The position numbers and the translations under genes were made by a program. Positions 14,992 through 24,898 of a DNA stretch of 64,000 nt are shown here, one piece after another. Position 1 is the first letter of the stretch. The number at the start of each line of letters is the position of its first letter. The notes beneath the pieces were generated by a model. The model worked only from the letters and a program-made list of their open reading frames with translations. It did not search any database and had not been told where the DNA came from. Source of the DNA: Fidelibacterota bacterium (GTDB taxonomy: Bacteria > Marinisomatota > Marinisomatia > Marinisomatales > TCS55); contig SCKQ01000004.1 of assembly GCA_004124535.1 (NCBI GenBank), positions 9,578 to 73,577 on the forward strand. Direction: 5' to 3'.

Positions 14992-17847
14992 TCACTCGAT
15001 GTTTTTAATATAAAATTGGTTTTTTTGCGGCGTCAAAGGTCGTCCCATCCAAAGCGGTCTGCGAAGGCCATCAGGGTGTGTTTCACGATCTTTCGCCCAT
15101 GTATTCCACTTTTTAAAATGTTCAAATGATTTATTCGTATCGACGAAAACATCGCCGTATTTCTCGCCGGATTCCGGCTTGGAAATACTGACTTTCTGCA
15201 ACCAGCAATGAGCACCTGAAATGGGGTCGGGATTTACCGCATGTGTAATATTTTGATGGACACCGCCATCACGCCACCAAATACGATTGGTATCAGGATC
15301 ATTTGTCTTCCACGGTTTAATACCTTGCACTGTTTCCATTTTCCACTTCCCATCGCCTATATTTTGGATATTAACCGTATTGGTCATAAAGCGATTTCCT
15401 TCGTCCTGCTGTCGTCTCCATCTTCCAATATGATGTGAGCAAGCAACTACGCCCGGCTTAATGGCTTCTGTCACCCAGACTTTGTCCACGAACCAACCAA
15501 TCTCTGTGGTGATTTTGAGTAAATCTCCGTTATCTACGCCAAGGTGTTTTGCATCTTTCGTATGTATCCAAATAGGATTCCGGTGAGCAATTTCCGTGAG
15601 CCATTTTGCATTAGCAGACCGGGAATGAATATGAGTCGGTAACCTAAAATTCGGAAGCAAGATACATTCATTTTTACTCTGGTCCATTTCGTCCAGATGA
15701 ACATGACTCTTGATACGGTATCCCGGAGTGGCGTGTTCCGGATAACCAAAATCAACCATGGTTTGCGAATAAATTTCCTGCCGCTTTGATGGTGTAGGAA
15801 ATCCATTATAATTCTTACCATCTACTTGCACACCAACGATTTGTCCACTCTTTTCAATTTGTCCATTTTTTTTTATGGTGGCACTGTTCATCACATCATC
15901 AGAAATACTGTCTTCATTTTTCACATAAACTTCTGAATCCACTAAATAGGCGCCAAACTTTCGCATGTATTCCAAAGGCGTTAATCCTTCTTTTTCCGCC
16001 GCTTCAGGCAAGCCATTCGTGTTTTCAAAAATGTATTGATAATATTCATCAATGTTGATTTTCTCACCTTTGCGATAGGGGCTCATAAAATGTTTACGAA
16101 TCCCGAGATCACCATCTTTGTCAATTCGCCAGGAAAGTTCAATCCAAAATTCATCTTCTTCCCACACTTCCCCGGGATTCACTTCGTAGGTAAACTCAAC
16201 TTCTTTTCCATCCCGGCGGGCTTTTTCTCGCAATACGGGCTGGCGGAATGCGATCCAAACGCCGGACTGTGTTTCATAGGAATTGAGGTCATGCCGTTCC
16301 GATGCATGTCCCATGGGCAATACATAATCGGCGAAAAAGGCGGTCTCATTCCACGTGGGTGTTAAAGCAATATGGCAGCCCACTTTTTCTGCATCAGATA
16401 ACATTTCAATCCAAGAAAATCCATCGGGAAAAGTCCACACCGGGTTAAATACGCGCGTGAAATACACATCCATGGAACCACGCCCATCCTTGATTAAATG
16501 GGGTAAAATCTGACTCATTTCATAATGATTCAACGTGTATTCTTTGGGCCAGGCCAATTCATTCCACGCATCGGGGCCTGGTGGTGTATCAAAGAATTTG
16601 GGATGAAATTTATTCCATTCGCTTGGAGATGTTCCCCCTTCTGTTCCCACAGAACCGGTGAGCACATTAAGCAAATGCAACGTCCGGGCTACCTGCCATC
16701 CGCCAAGATTTCCAATAGATGCGCCACGCCAAACATGAGTGGATAATTTACTTCCTGCTTTTCCGACAATTCGGGCCACACGAACAATTTGTTCTGCATC
16801 AATCTGGGCTTCTTTGGCCGCATATTCCGGCGTGTACTCCGCCCATTCTTCATTCAATCGTTTAATAAACTGATCAAACTCAACTGGATCGTTCGGATGG
16901 AGATTCTTGAGATATTCATCCCAATTCACCCAGTTTTCCATATAATGTCGATCATACATTTCTTCATCTATAATAATCTTTGCCATAGACATGAATACTG
17001 CCGATTCACTGCCGGGATAAGTAGGCATCCATTCATCCGCCATGGAAGCGGTATTGGACAAACGCGGATCGATGACGATCAGCTTGGCACCTTTCATCAT
17101 CCCTTCCATAATCCGCTGGGCATGGGGATTAAAATAATGGCCTGTTTCCAAATGTGACGAAGCCAATAAAATGACTTCCGCATTGGTGTGGTCCGGACTG
17201 GGACGATCGTATTTATGCCACAGGGCATATCCTGTTCGAGCCCCGGCAGAACAGATATTCGTGTGGGAATTTTGGCCATCCACACCCCAGGCTTTCAACA
17301 CCCTTTCAGCATACCCTTCATGGCCGGGACGTCCAACATGATAGACAACTTTCTCTTTACTTTTCTTTAAGGATGCTGCAATTTTTTCTGAAATTTCATC
17401 TAGGGCCTGATCCCAGGTGATACGTACCCATTCGCCAGAACCCCGCTCGCTTTTTCGCTTCATAGGATAGAGAATCCGTTCGGTGTCGTTTATCTGGTTA
17501 ATCGTCGCTGGACCTTTGGCGCAATTGCGTCCCCGGCTTCCCGGATGATGGGGGTTCCCTTCAAACTTTCGGACTTCATTGGTATCCTTATCAATATAAG
17601 CCAGCAAACCACAGGCAGACTCACAGTTAAAACAAGTCGTGGGTACGATAGAATAATGGCGTTCTTTTTTCTCAGGCCAAGACTGGGAATCCAGTTCCAT
17701 AAAATCATCCCACTCACTGGGTTCGGGATATTTATATAACTCCCTTGGTCCTTCCATGGCGAATTCTTCGGACCAATCCGGACGGTCAGAAATTTTAGAT
17801 ATGAGCCCTATTGATTCTGAAAATGTTTCTATCCAACTACGTTTCAT
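14992..17847 (-). CDS. Polysulfide/thiosulfate reductase-like catalytic subunit (PsrA-type, bis-MGD)
   Basis: A 951-residue member of the DMSO-reductase superfamily. The N-terminal [4Fe-4S] site is Cys72, 75, 79 and 109 (TTCFNCESACG...GRNCAKG), and the probable Mo ligand is Cys199 in TNICSAGARTGY. The C-terminal domain (LPNFRLPTHIHSRSANAKW onward) is the dinucleotide-binding module. There is no signal peptide: the N-terminus has no twin arginines and no hydrophobic segment, unlike periplasmic PsrA/PhsA. With the fused partner just upstream it should form a membrane-attached quinone-linked reductase or oxidase. Sulfur compounds are a guess from family; tetrathionate, arsenate or another oxyanion cannot be excluded. 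Confidence 0.82.
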   Translation of the reverse strand: MKRSWIETFSESIGLISKISDRPDWSEEFAMEGPRELYKYPEPSEWDDFMELDSQSWPEKKERHYSIVPTTCFNCESACGLLAYIDKDTNEVRKFEGNPHHPGSRGRNCAKGPATINQINDTERILYPMKRKSERGSGEWVRITWDQALDEISEKIAASLKKSKEKVVYHVGRPGHEGYAERVLKAWGVDGQNSHTNICSAGARTGYALWHKYDRPSPDHTNAEVILLASSHLETGHYFNPHAQRIMEGMMKGAKLIVIDPRLSNTASMADEWMPTYPGSESAVFMSMAKIIIDEEMYDRHYMENWVNWDEYLKNLHPNDPVEFDQFIKRLNEEWAEYTPEYAAKEAQIDAEQIVRVARIVGKAGSKLSTHVWRGASIGNLGGWQVARTLHLLNVLTGSVGTEGGTSPSEWNKFHPKFFDTPPGPDAWNELAWPKEYTLNHYEMSQILPHLIKDGRGSMDVYFTRVFNPVWTFPDGFSWIEMLSDAEKVGCHIALTPTWNETAFFADYVLPMGHASERHDLNSYETQSGVWIAFRQPVLREKARRDGKEVEFTYEVNPGEVWEEDEFWIELSWRIDKDGDLGIRKHFMSPYRKGEKINIDEYYQYIFENTNGLPEAAEKEGLTPLEYMRKFGAYLVDSEVYVKNEDSISDDVMNSATIKKNGQIEKSGQIVGVQVDGKNYNGFPTPSKRQEIYSQTMVDFGYPEHATPGYRIKSHVHLDEMDQSKNECILLPNFRLPTHIHSRSANAKWLTEIAHRNPIWIHTKDAKHLGVDNGDLLKITTEIGWFVDKVWVTEAIKPGVVACSHHIGRWRRQQDEGNRFMTNTVNIQNIGDGKWKMETVQGIKPWKTNDPDTNRIWWRDGGVHQNITHAVNPDPISGAHCWLQKVSISKPESGEKYGDVFVDTNKSFEHFKKWNTWAKDRETHPDGLRRPLWMGRPLTPQKNQFYIKNIE

Positions 17848-17851
17848 AATT

Positions 17852-19462
17852 TTAACTCAACGGTATCATTTGCGGTACGCGGATGCGTACAAATTCAGTT
17901 AAAAAGATTCCTATTATTGCCAATCCACCCGCAACCAATATCATACTTCCTGTCAAAACAATTAACATAATAAAAGGAAATACATTACCGATGACAATCC
18001 CCGCCCAAAACATATTGGAATAATATCCTTTTGTCATAAGTTGAATCGCTTTTTTTGTGTCAGGCGTATCGTGGGGCATTAAAATTTCTTTTGCCATTAT
18101 GACGATATTTAAAATAATACCCCACAACAATGTATTTGTCATCCATCCCATAGTTTCTGGTGCAATTATCATCATCACCACAGAACCGGCCATGAAAGCA
18201 TGGACCAGCATATGGATGGCAGACTGAATCGGTGTTTGCCATAAATCCCGAGCGCGAGCCTGGTTAAACAAAAATGCCGTATAGACCGCCCCTAACCCTG
18301 CGAAGACTATTCCCGGAATCCACAACCAGTCGAATCCCAGTTGTAAATAATTATCCAACAATTTCAAGGAAACCAATCCGCCAAAAACCGTAATGATATA
18401 AGCACCACGGACTAACCAGGATTTCCACTGGGGTCGAAGTAAGACATATAGGAATCGATCCGGTCGATCTATATCCTTAACCAGCAATCCACCTGTCAAT
18501 CCCATAAAAACCAAAGTTGTCACTAATCCTGTCATTTCAGAGGTCTTGTCCAATCCACCATTAATCAAACTCCACACAGCCATCATGAGAAAAGTCCCTG
18601 TGGCGATGGCTTTAGTCCAGACATAGGCCGGCACTTCCCAGCCCCAGAGTACGCCTTTGCTTGGGCTGTCATAAACCCGACGAGCTTCCTGTGTATCCAC
18701 ATCCTGCTGAATTTCTTTCGCTACATTGTCGATGGCTCGCTGATCGATGGGCTGACCCGTTTTGGCTGAATTTTCCATGGCCAATTGAATGAGTAAATTT
18801 TCTGTATCCGATTCGGCCACGCGCTGGTCTGCATATTTCGCGAAATGCCCCACGCCAACAGACTGTTCAGACCAAACGTATTTTTCGTCTGTTGTTGTGG
18901 CATTGGGGTCCAGCATTTCGGATGACCCGTTTATATAATATAAATTGGGATCGGTACCTTTTTCTGGCTTCCGCGTCATGGTTTCTTCATTGGCCACAAG
19001 TTGCGCAATGTTGGATTCTGGATCATCTAAATCGCCGGAAATAATGGCTTCCACCGGACAAATGATGACGCAGGCAGGCTCATAGCCGCCATCTATGCGG
19101 TGGGCACAATAATTACATTTGGCTGCTGTGTGCGTATTGGGGTCAATATATAATGCATCATAAGGACAAGCCTGCATACAGGATTTACAGCCGATGCAGC
19201 GATCATTATCAAAATCGACGATACCATCCGCTCTAGTATGGAGTGCCGTTGTTGGACAAATTTCCACACAGGGCGCATCCGCACAATGGTTACAGCGATG
19301 GACAGAAAATTCACGTGTGCTGTTAGGAAACTCACCTTTTTCGATATATTTAACGTGAGTGCGGTTTACACCGATAGGAACATCAAATTCGCTTTTACAC
19401 GCTACCGTGCAGGCATGACAGCCAATACACTTTCTGTTATCTATAACAAATCCGTAATTCAC
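17852..19462 (-). CDS. Fused PsrB-PsrC: four-cluster ferredoxin domain joined to an NrfD-type membrane subunit
   Basis: Residues 1-180 are a PsrB/DmsB-like ferredoxin with 16 cysteines in four clusters (12/15/18/22, 57/60/65/69, 89/92/95/99, 116/119/131/135). A linker follows, and from about residue 280 there are about eight membrane helices of NrfD/PsrC type. The two functions are normally separate genes. The start is a GTG at 19462 with AAAGGG upstream. The gene ends a few bases before the psrA-like start. The chain has no signal peptide, so with the signal-less catalytic subunit the Fe-S module probably faces the cytoplasm. The complex should exchange electrons with the quinone pool. Confidence 0.85.
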   Translation of the reverse strand: MNYGFVIDNRKCIGCHACTVACKSEFDVPIGVNRTHVKYIEKGEFPNSTREFSVHRCNHCADAPCVEICPTTALHTRADGIVDFDNDRCIGCKSCMQACPYDALYIDPNTHTAAKCNYCAHRIDGGYEPACVIICPVEAIISGDLDDPESNIAQLVANEETMTRKPEKGTDPNLYYINGSSEMLDPNATTTDEKYVWSEQSVGVGHFAKYADQRVAESDTENLLIQLAMENSAKTGQPIDQRAIDNVAKEIQQDVDTQEARRVYDSPSKGVLWGWEVPAYVWTKAIATGTFLMMAVWSLINGGLDKTSEMTGLVTTLVFMGLTGGLLVKDIDRPDRFLYVLLRPQWKSWLVRGAYIITVFGGLVSLKLLDNYLQLGFDWLWIPGIVFAGLGAVYTAFLFNQARARDLWQTPIQSAIHMLVHAFMAGSVVMMIIAPETMGWMTNTLLWGIILNIVIMAKEILMPHDTPDTKKAIQLMTKGYYSNMFWAGIVIGNVFPFIMLIVLTGSMILVAGGLAIIGIFLTEFVRIRVPQMIPLS

Positions 19463-19542
19463 AAAATCCCTTTAGAATGCATTGATAAAACTAATAAATC
19501 AAACTGAATGTTTCTTACATTTCTATTATCGCAAATTCCATC

Positions 19543-20112
19543 ATGATTTCAGCATCAGCATTTATATTAATCGGGGGAAAAAGTGACCGTTTTGGATCAC
19601 AAAAATGGCAATCAATTATAGCTGGAAAATCGGTCTTTGATCATATTTGGGATGCTTGCTCAGGTTTTGAACACCGGTTTGTGATCGGGAAGAAAAAACC
19701 GCATAAACTAGTCAAACCATTCATCTTTGATGAGTTGGAAATCCAGGCTCCTATTAATGGATTATATACGGCTCTCAAACACAGCAAAACAGACTGGATA
19801 CTACTCCTCTCGTGTGATTTGCCATTGATCGATGCTGATGTATTTCAGACCCTTTGGGATACCCGGACAAAGGAAGCCGATGCAGTTATTCCTGTTGCTT
19901 ATGACCGAAATCAGGGAACCTCTGCGTTGTATCATAAAAGAATATTGCCACATTTGGAATCAACCTTTCAACATGCAGATCACAGTTTATATTCTTTGAC
20001 TGAAAAGTTGAATTCAATTAAAGTCGAATTTAGGGATGATAAAAGGTTTTGGAATATGAATACGAAAAAAGATTTTGTTGAGATTTCAAACTTTATTGCA
20101 AATAAAGTTTAA
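19543..20112 (+). CDS. mobA: Molybdenum cofactor guanylyltransferase MobA
   Basis: A 189-residue nucleotidyltransferase with the MobA loop LIGGKSDRFGSQKW near residue 9, the LLSCDLPLI metal-binding motif near 86, and NMNTKKD near 172. It attaches GMP to molybdopterin, giving the MGD form needed by the adjacent PsrA-like enzyme. It is divergent from psrBC across an 80-base gap that probably holds both promoters. No separate cytidylyltransferase (MocA), which the CoxL- and IorB-type enzymes would need, is seen in this window; a dual role for this protein is possible but unsupported. Confidence 0.9.
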   Translation: MISASAFILIGGKSDRFGSQKWQSIIAGKSVFDHIWDACSGFEHRFVIGKKKPHKLVKPFIFDELEIQAPINGLYTALKHSKTDWILLLSCDLPLIDADVFQTLWDTRTKEADAVIPVAYDRNQGTSALYHKRILPHLESTFQHADHSLYSLTEKLNSIKVEFRDDKRFWNMNTKKDFVEISNFIANKV

Positions 20113-20119
20113 GTTCTCT

Positions 20120-20557
20120 TTATAAATCCAATTTTTCAATCCGTCTCTGATGCCGTCCGCCTTCGAAAGGTTCAGCCAGCCACATTTCAATGACATCGTA
20201 GATTTCAGCTTGGTTCATGAAGCGTGCTCCCAGAGAAAGAATATTTGCATTATTATGTTCACGTGAGAGTTTTACAATTTCTTCAGGTCCGTTGTAAAAT
20301 ACCGCCGCTCGAACGCCTTTTACCCGATTCGCCGTCATAGCTTCTCCCTGTCCGGAGCCACCTAAAATGATACCGCGGCTTTTTGGGTCAGCAGCCACTG
20401 CTTTGGCGCAGGGAAAAATAAAATCGGGATAATCATCCAGGGCATCGTACTCGTGGGCACCGTGATCGATTACATCATGGCCTTGATTTTCCAAGTGTTC
20501 CTTGATGATATTTTTCAATTCCAGGCCGGCATGGTCTGTGGCTAAATGGATCTTCAT
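20120..20557 (-). CDS. rpiB: Ribose-5-phosphate isomerase B
   Basis: A 145-residue RpiB that interconverts ribose 5-phosphate and ribulose 5-phosphate. TDHAGLELK near residue 7 and GSGQGEAMTANRVKG near 68 are the active-site signatures. The catalytic Cys of E. coli RpiB is absent; the Glu in GSGQGE matches the Mycobacterium-type enzyme, which uses a glutamate base. It overlaps transketolase by ATGA and ends 7 bases from the convergent mobA. Confidence 0.95.
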   Translation of the reverse strand: MKIHLATDHAGLELKNIIKEHLENQGHDVIDHGAHEYDALDDYPDFIFPCAKAVAADPKSRGIILGGSGQGEAMTANRVKGVRAAVFYNGPEEIVKLSREHNNANILSLGARFMNQAEIYDVIEMWLAEPFEGGRHQRRIEKLDL

Positions 20558-22581
20558 AATAATGCGCTCAAATGGTTACGGATCTTTTCTTCCACTTGAT
20601 CTGGTGTGAATCCAAACTCCTGGGCCAGATCCTTCCCAGGTGCTGATGCGCCAAAATGATCTATACCAATGGCAAGTCCAGAAGGTCCTATAAATTTATC
20701 CCAACCCAAAGTAGTACCTGCTTCCATGGAAATTTTCATACAGCCGCGAAGGGGGATAACCTCATCCCTATATTCCTGGGTCTGTTCCATAAAGATCTCC
20801 CAACAGGGCATGCTCACAACACGTATCTTTTTATCTATCATTCTTTCGGTTACAGCAAGTGCCAAAGATACTTCTGATCCGGTAGCGATGAAGACTAACT
20901 CTGGCTGACCTTCACTTGCTGTGCAAATATATCCACCTTTTTCAACTCCGGCTTTTATCTCATCCATAGATTTATCTGAAACAGGGACACCTTGTCGTGT
21001 TAAAAGCAATGCTGATGGAGATGTTTTCAATTGTAGTGCTTTTTCAAAACATGCTGCTGTTTCCTTGGCATCTCCTGGTCGGAAAACATAAAAATTTGGG
21101 ATGGCTCGTAAGGCCATGGCGTGTTCAATGGGCTGGTGCGTGGGGCCGTCCTCGCCTAGAAAAAAGGAATCGTGGGTGAATTCATGAATAACGCGCACCT
21201 GTTGTATTGCGCCCAAACGCAAAGCCGGTCGTGAATAATCAGCAAAAATAAGAAAAGTTCCGCCAAAAGGAATCAAACCACCATGGAGACTCATGCCATT
21301 CATCATGGAGGCCATGGGAAATTCACGTACACCAAAAGCAAAGTTTCTTCCTTTAGTATTGTCCTTTAAAAAATCCCCATAGGTCTTGGCAAAATTTCCA
21401 GTGTAATTGGAGGGTTCAAGATCCGCAGATCCACCCACCAAATGAGGTAACTGTTTTGCAAATTCATCCAACGTGGCTCCAAAAGCTTTGCGTGTCGCTA
21501 GTGATGCACCGGCTTCAAATTGTGGATAGGTTAAAAAAGGTAATTCATCATCAATTGTCATTTTCCAAGCATTATTGAATGCATCTTCTTGTTGTGCTTC
21601 AGACAAAGAGGTTTTCCAAACGGAAATATTTTGTCTTAATTCTTCAAACCGTGATTGAAAATGAGCAACGCATTCTTTAGGTACATAAAATTTTTCATCT
21701 GGCATTAGGAGTTTTTCTTTAGTGGCATCAATTTCTTCCTGTGGTAATGGCGCACCATGGGTTTCGTGATCCCTCTCCATATTGGCTGTACCATGAGCCA
21801 TGATGGTATTGCCGATAATGATGCTGGGTTGTTCAATGACCTGGGCTTTTTCAATGGCATTTCGAATGGCCTCATGGTCGTGACCGTCAATTTCCTGCAC
21901 ATGCCAATTCAGTCCTTCAAAAACGGCTGCAACATTGGTGGAATCAGAACGATTCGTTATCCCTGATATCTGGGCTTCGTTGGAATCGTAAAACATGATG
22001 AGTTTGGATAAACCCCAATGTCCGGCCAAGGCAGACGCTCCCAATGCCACCGGTTCCTGAAGATCACCATCACTACAAAGAATATAGGTGTAATGTCCCA
22101 GTAAATCATCCGTATGATTACCATGGTTATTAAATAATTCTTTCAGCACTGTTTCTGCTACAGCCATTCCGGCACCCATACACACACCCTGCCCCAACGG
22201 TCCGGTGGTAGCTTCCACCCCTTTTATCTCTACTTCTGGATGTCCTGGAGTTTGGCTATGAAGCTGGCGGAATTTTTTGATCTCAGCCATAGGCATCCAG
22301 CCAACGAAATGAAGAAGTGCATACTGCAACATGGATTCATGACCAGCAGATAAAACAAAACGGTCACGGTTGAACCACCGATCATCATCAGGATCAAATT
22401 TCAAATATTCCTTAAAAAGTATATAAGCAAAGTCAGCTGATGATAAAGGGCCGCCGGAGTGTCCGGAATTGGCTTTGCGTACGGCATCAAGTATGAGGCA
22501 CTTGATAACACTTAAAGTAAACTGATCTTTTTCTTCTAAAGACCAGGAATCAAATGTGTCTAATTCTGTATAGGACCTCAT
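20554..22581 (-). CDS. tkt: Transketolase
   Basis: A full-length 675-residue thiamine-diphosphate enzyme of the non-oxidative pentose phosphate pathway. The N-terminal SGHSGGPLSSAD near residue 39, the cofactor segment CSDGDLQEPVALGASALAG followed by MFYDSNEAQISG, and GEDGPTHQPIEHAMALR in the pyrimidine domain are visible. The cofactor motif is slightly unusual (SDGDLQEP where many have GDGCxMEG) but the metal-binding Asp and Asn positions are kept. The start overlaps the rpe stop by ATGA and the stop overlaps rpiB, giving a compact three-gene pentose phosphate operon. Confidence 0.95.
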   Translation of the reverse strand: MRSYTELDTFDSWSLEEKDQFTLSVIKCLILDAVRKANSGHSGGPLSSADFAYILFKEYLKFDPDDDRWFNRDRFVLSAGHESMLQYALLHFVGWMPMAEIKKFRQLHSQTPGHPEVEIKGVEATTGPLGQGVCMGAGMAVAETVLKELFNNHGNHTDDLLGHYTYILCSDGDLQEPVALGASALAGHWGLSKLIMFYDSNEAQISGITNRSDSTNVAAVFEGLNWHVQEIDGHDHEAIRNAIEKAQVIEQPSIIIGNTIMAHGTANMERDHETHGAPLPQEEIDATKEKLLMPDEKFYVPKECVAHFQSRFEELRQNISVWKTSLSEAQQEDAFNNAWKMTIDDELPFLTYPQFEAGASLATRKAFGATLDEFAKQLPHLVGGSADLEPSNYTGNFAKTYGDFLKDNTKGRNFAFGVREFPMASMMNGMSLHGGLIPFGGTFLIFADYSRPALRLGAIQQVRVIHEFTHDSFFLGEDGPTHQPIEHAMALRAIPNFYVFRPGDAKETAACFEKALQLKTSPSALLLTRQGVPVSDKSMDEIKAGVEKGGYICTASEGQPELVFIATGSEVSLALAVTERMIDKKIRVVSMPCWEIFMEQTQEYRDEVIPLRGCMKISMEAGTTLGWDKFIGPSGLAIGIDHFGASAPGKDLAQEFGFTPDQVEEKIRNHLSALL

Positions 22582-23249
22582 GAATTTGCTAATTCGTAAA
22601 AGGATCTCATCATACCCACCGGATCCCTGGCTTTGAAAACTTCCGAGCCTACTACTAAAATATCTGCTCCCGCATCTAGCACTTCTTTGGCATTGTGCAG
22701 TTTTATACCGCCATCCACTTCAATCTTGACTCGATCCTGAAGGCATTTTTCAATGAGCAATTGCTTGATCTCCGCAACACGTTCAGTTGAGCCATCAACA
22801 TAACCTTGTCCCCCAAAACCCGGCTCTACGCTCATAACCAGCACCAGGTCGATCTGGTCCAGAAAAGGAACGATGTTTGACACCGGTGTCTTTGGTTTTA
22901 ATGATAAACCCACATCTTTTCCCGATGCTCTGATTAGGTCGATAACTTCCTGGGGTTTTTCCGCTGCTTCAATATGAAATGTGATGCCATCGGCCCCGGC
23001 TTTGGCAAAGGGTTCCACCAGCTTTTCCGGTTCAATGACCATCATATGGATATCCATATATTTTTGGGTAAGGGGCCGCAAAGACTTCACAACCGGCGGA
23101 CCAATGGTGAGATTGGGAACGAACTGGTTATCCATAACGTCCACGTGAATATAGTGGGCGCCGCCTTCAGCGCAGAGTTGCAGAGCCTCGCCGAGTTCGG
23201 AAAAGTCAGCAGATAAAATGGAGGGAGCTAATTTGAATTCCGAGGCCAT
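22578..23249 (-). CDS. rpe: Ribulose-phosphate 3-epimerase
   Basis: A 223-residue TIM-barrel epimerase with all family motifs: LAPSILSADFSELGEAL at the N-terminus, HVDVMDNQFVPNLTIGP near 35, DIHMMV near 65, VMSVEPGFGGQ near 139 and EVDGGI near 177. It interconverts ribulose and xylulose 5-phosphates. It heads the rpe-tkt-rpiB set, 57 bases after osmC, with no clear terminator between, so it may also receive transcription from the tryptophan operon. Confidence 0.96.
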   Translation of the reverse strand: MASEFKLAPSILSADFSELGEALQLCAEGGAHYIHVDVMDNQFVPNLTIGPPVVKSLRPLTQKYMDIHMMVIEPEKLVEPFAKAGADGITFHIEAAEKPQEVIDLIRASGKDVGLSLKPKTPVSNIVPFLDQIDLVLVMSVEPGFGGQGYVDGSTERVAEIKQLLIEKCLQDRVKIEVDGGIKLHNAKEVLDAGADILVVGSEVFKARDPVGMMRSFYELANS

Positions 23250-23306
23250 TTTGAAGGATGAAACTTAATCGCCGTTATAAATCAGAACAATGACGAAAAA
23301 TGTTAT

Positions 23307-23702
23307 CTATGAAAAATTCACTGCCTCAATCAAATCTGCGCTCAATCTATTCCCCACCGGACAATGGGCGGCAGAGCGTTTCAGTATCGTCCGCTCCTTT
23401 GCCGATAAATGCTCGGGGAATGTGATATTGATCTGAATTTCACTGATACGTCGGGGGTCAGCTGCCATGGACTTTGTTACGTTGGCCATTGTTCCTTTCA
23501 TATCGATATCTCTATTTCGGGCGGCGATACCCATGATGGTCAGCATACACGTTGCCAGAGATGTAGCCGCCAAGTCGGTTGGTGAAAAGGCTGCTCCTTT
23601 ACCTTCATTATCCACAGGTGCATCGGTGATGATCTTTTCACCGGAACGTATATGGGTAGCTTCTGTTCTTAAATCGCCTATATAGGTAACACTTGATGTC
23701 AT
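23307..23702 (-). CDS. OsmC-family peroxiredoxin-like protein
   Basis: A 131-residue OsmC/Ohr fold protein with the two reactive cysteines in their usual settings: LATCMLTIMG near residue 52 and HCPVGNRLS near 113. Such proteins reduce organic or fatty-acid hydroperoxides. The start overlaps the dipeptidase stop by ATGA, so it belongs to the tail of the tryptophan operon. A role in coping with peroxides made during oxygenase-based catabolism is inferred from position only. Confidence 0.9.
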   Translation of the reverse strand: MTSSVTYIGDLRTEATHIRSGEKIITDAPVDNEGKGAAFSPTDLAATSLATCMLTIMGIAARNRDIDMKGTMANVTKSMAADPRRISEIQINITFPEHLSAKERTILKRSAAHCPVGNRLSADLIEAVNFS

Positions 23703-24898
23703 CTTGTAACCTCCTTAAATACACGTTTAAAATTTCCTCCAAGAATTTTTTGAACTTCTTTTTTACTGAAGCCCCGTTGCAGCAGTTTTTCTGTCAAAGT
23801 AGGAAGTTTGGTTACATTTTCCATTCCGGAAGGCAAAATTTCAACACCATCCCAATCGGCTCCCAAGCCAACATGATCAATACCAATTAAATTAATAATA
23901 TAGGAAATGTGATCAATGATTTTGTCAACGGGTGGTGAAAATTTTTGCAAGACAGGATTTAAAAGTTGACTTTCTGCATACCAATATTCATTGCCGTCGG
24001 GATCATATACAGCAGCCAAAGAATCCATCTTTAATTGAAGTGAATCTTTTATTATTTCTGCTTTCTTCTCAAAGGTACTATCTAAATATGTAGGATAAAA
24101 ATTCACAAATACCACGCCGCCATTTTCTTTTATTGCTAATAATTGTTCGTCCTTCAAATTCCTGAAATGGGGACATATTTTGTAGACAGATGAATGGGAA
24201 GCAATGATGGGTCTTACTGAAACATCAATAATATCCCAGAATGTTTGTTCCCCTGCATGGGAAATATCAACCATTACACCCAATTCATTACAACGTCGTA
24301 TAACGTCTTTTCCAAAACCTGTCAATCCTTTGAAAGCTAATGAATCACCTCGTTCAGTTTCATCCTTTGCTGATGTCGCCCAATCAGTTGAATTATTCCA
24401 CGTTATTCCAAGATAGCGCATTCCCCGATCATACAATGCATTCAGTTTAGATAAATCATTTTCGATAGCATGACCACCTTCAACACCAATCATACATGAT
24501 AGAATATCATGCTGTTCATTATAAATAATATCCTGATAATTCATGGGAATCGACCACTGGTCCGGAACGCGTGAACATAAGTATTCCAGTTGGGTGATCA
24601 TTTCATTCGCCTCTTCAAATGACTCGTCTTTGGTGAACATATATGGACTCACCCAAATAGAAAAAACCTGTAGATCCATACCACCTTTTTTAAACTTAAC
24701 CAGATCGGAGTGGCTTTCCGAAAGATCAGTCAAGATATCTCGGCCGATCATAGAACGCAGCAGAATATCATTATGTGTATCAACTACAAATGACTTCATG
24801 TGAAAATCATCTGCTCCATTAATACATGATAAATTGACAAAAATAAAAAGAGATAAATATTGTAAATATCTACCGATTACTAAATTAGATTTTTCCAC
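23699..24898 (-). CDS. Exported M19-family (renal-type) dipeptidase
   Basis: A zinc dipeptidase with VVDTHNDILLRSM, GVEGGHAIE, DISHAGEQTFWDI, ASHSS and LGADWDGVE, which together supply the binuclear metal site. I place the start at a GTG at 24898: TAGTG overlaps the upstream stop, and GGGAG lies at the right distance, giving 399 residues. A TTG at 24913 is possible. The N-terminus is hydrophobic and ends in VNLSCING, which looks like a lipobox, so it may be a lipoprotein. It could release tryptophan or kynurenine-related residues from peptides outside the cell, feeding the operon it belongs to; this is inference. Confidence 0.88.
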   Translation of the reverse strand: MEKSNLVIGRYLQYLSLFIFVNLSCINGADDFHMKSFVVDTHNDILLRSMIGRDILTDLSESHSDLVKFKKGGMDLQVFSIWVSPYMFTKDESFEEANEMITQLEYLCSRVPDQWSIPMNYQDIIYNEQHDILSCMIGVEGGHAIENDLSKLNALYDRGMRYLGITWNNSTDWATSAKDETERGDSLAFKGLTGFGKDVIRRCNELGVMVDISHAGEQTFWDIIDVSVRPIIASHSSVYKICPHFRNLKDEQLLAIKENGGVVFVNFYPTYLDSTFEKKAEIIKDSLQLKMDSLAAVYDPDGNEYWYAESQLLNPVLQKFSPPVDKIIDHISYIINLIGIDHVGLGADWDGVEILPSGMENVTKLPTLTEKLLQRGFSKKEVQKILGGNFKRVFKEVTR

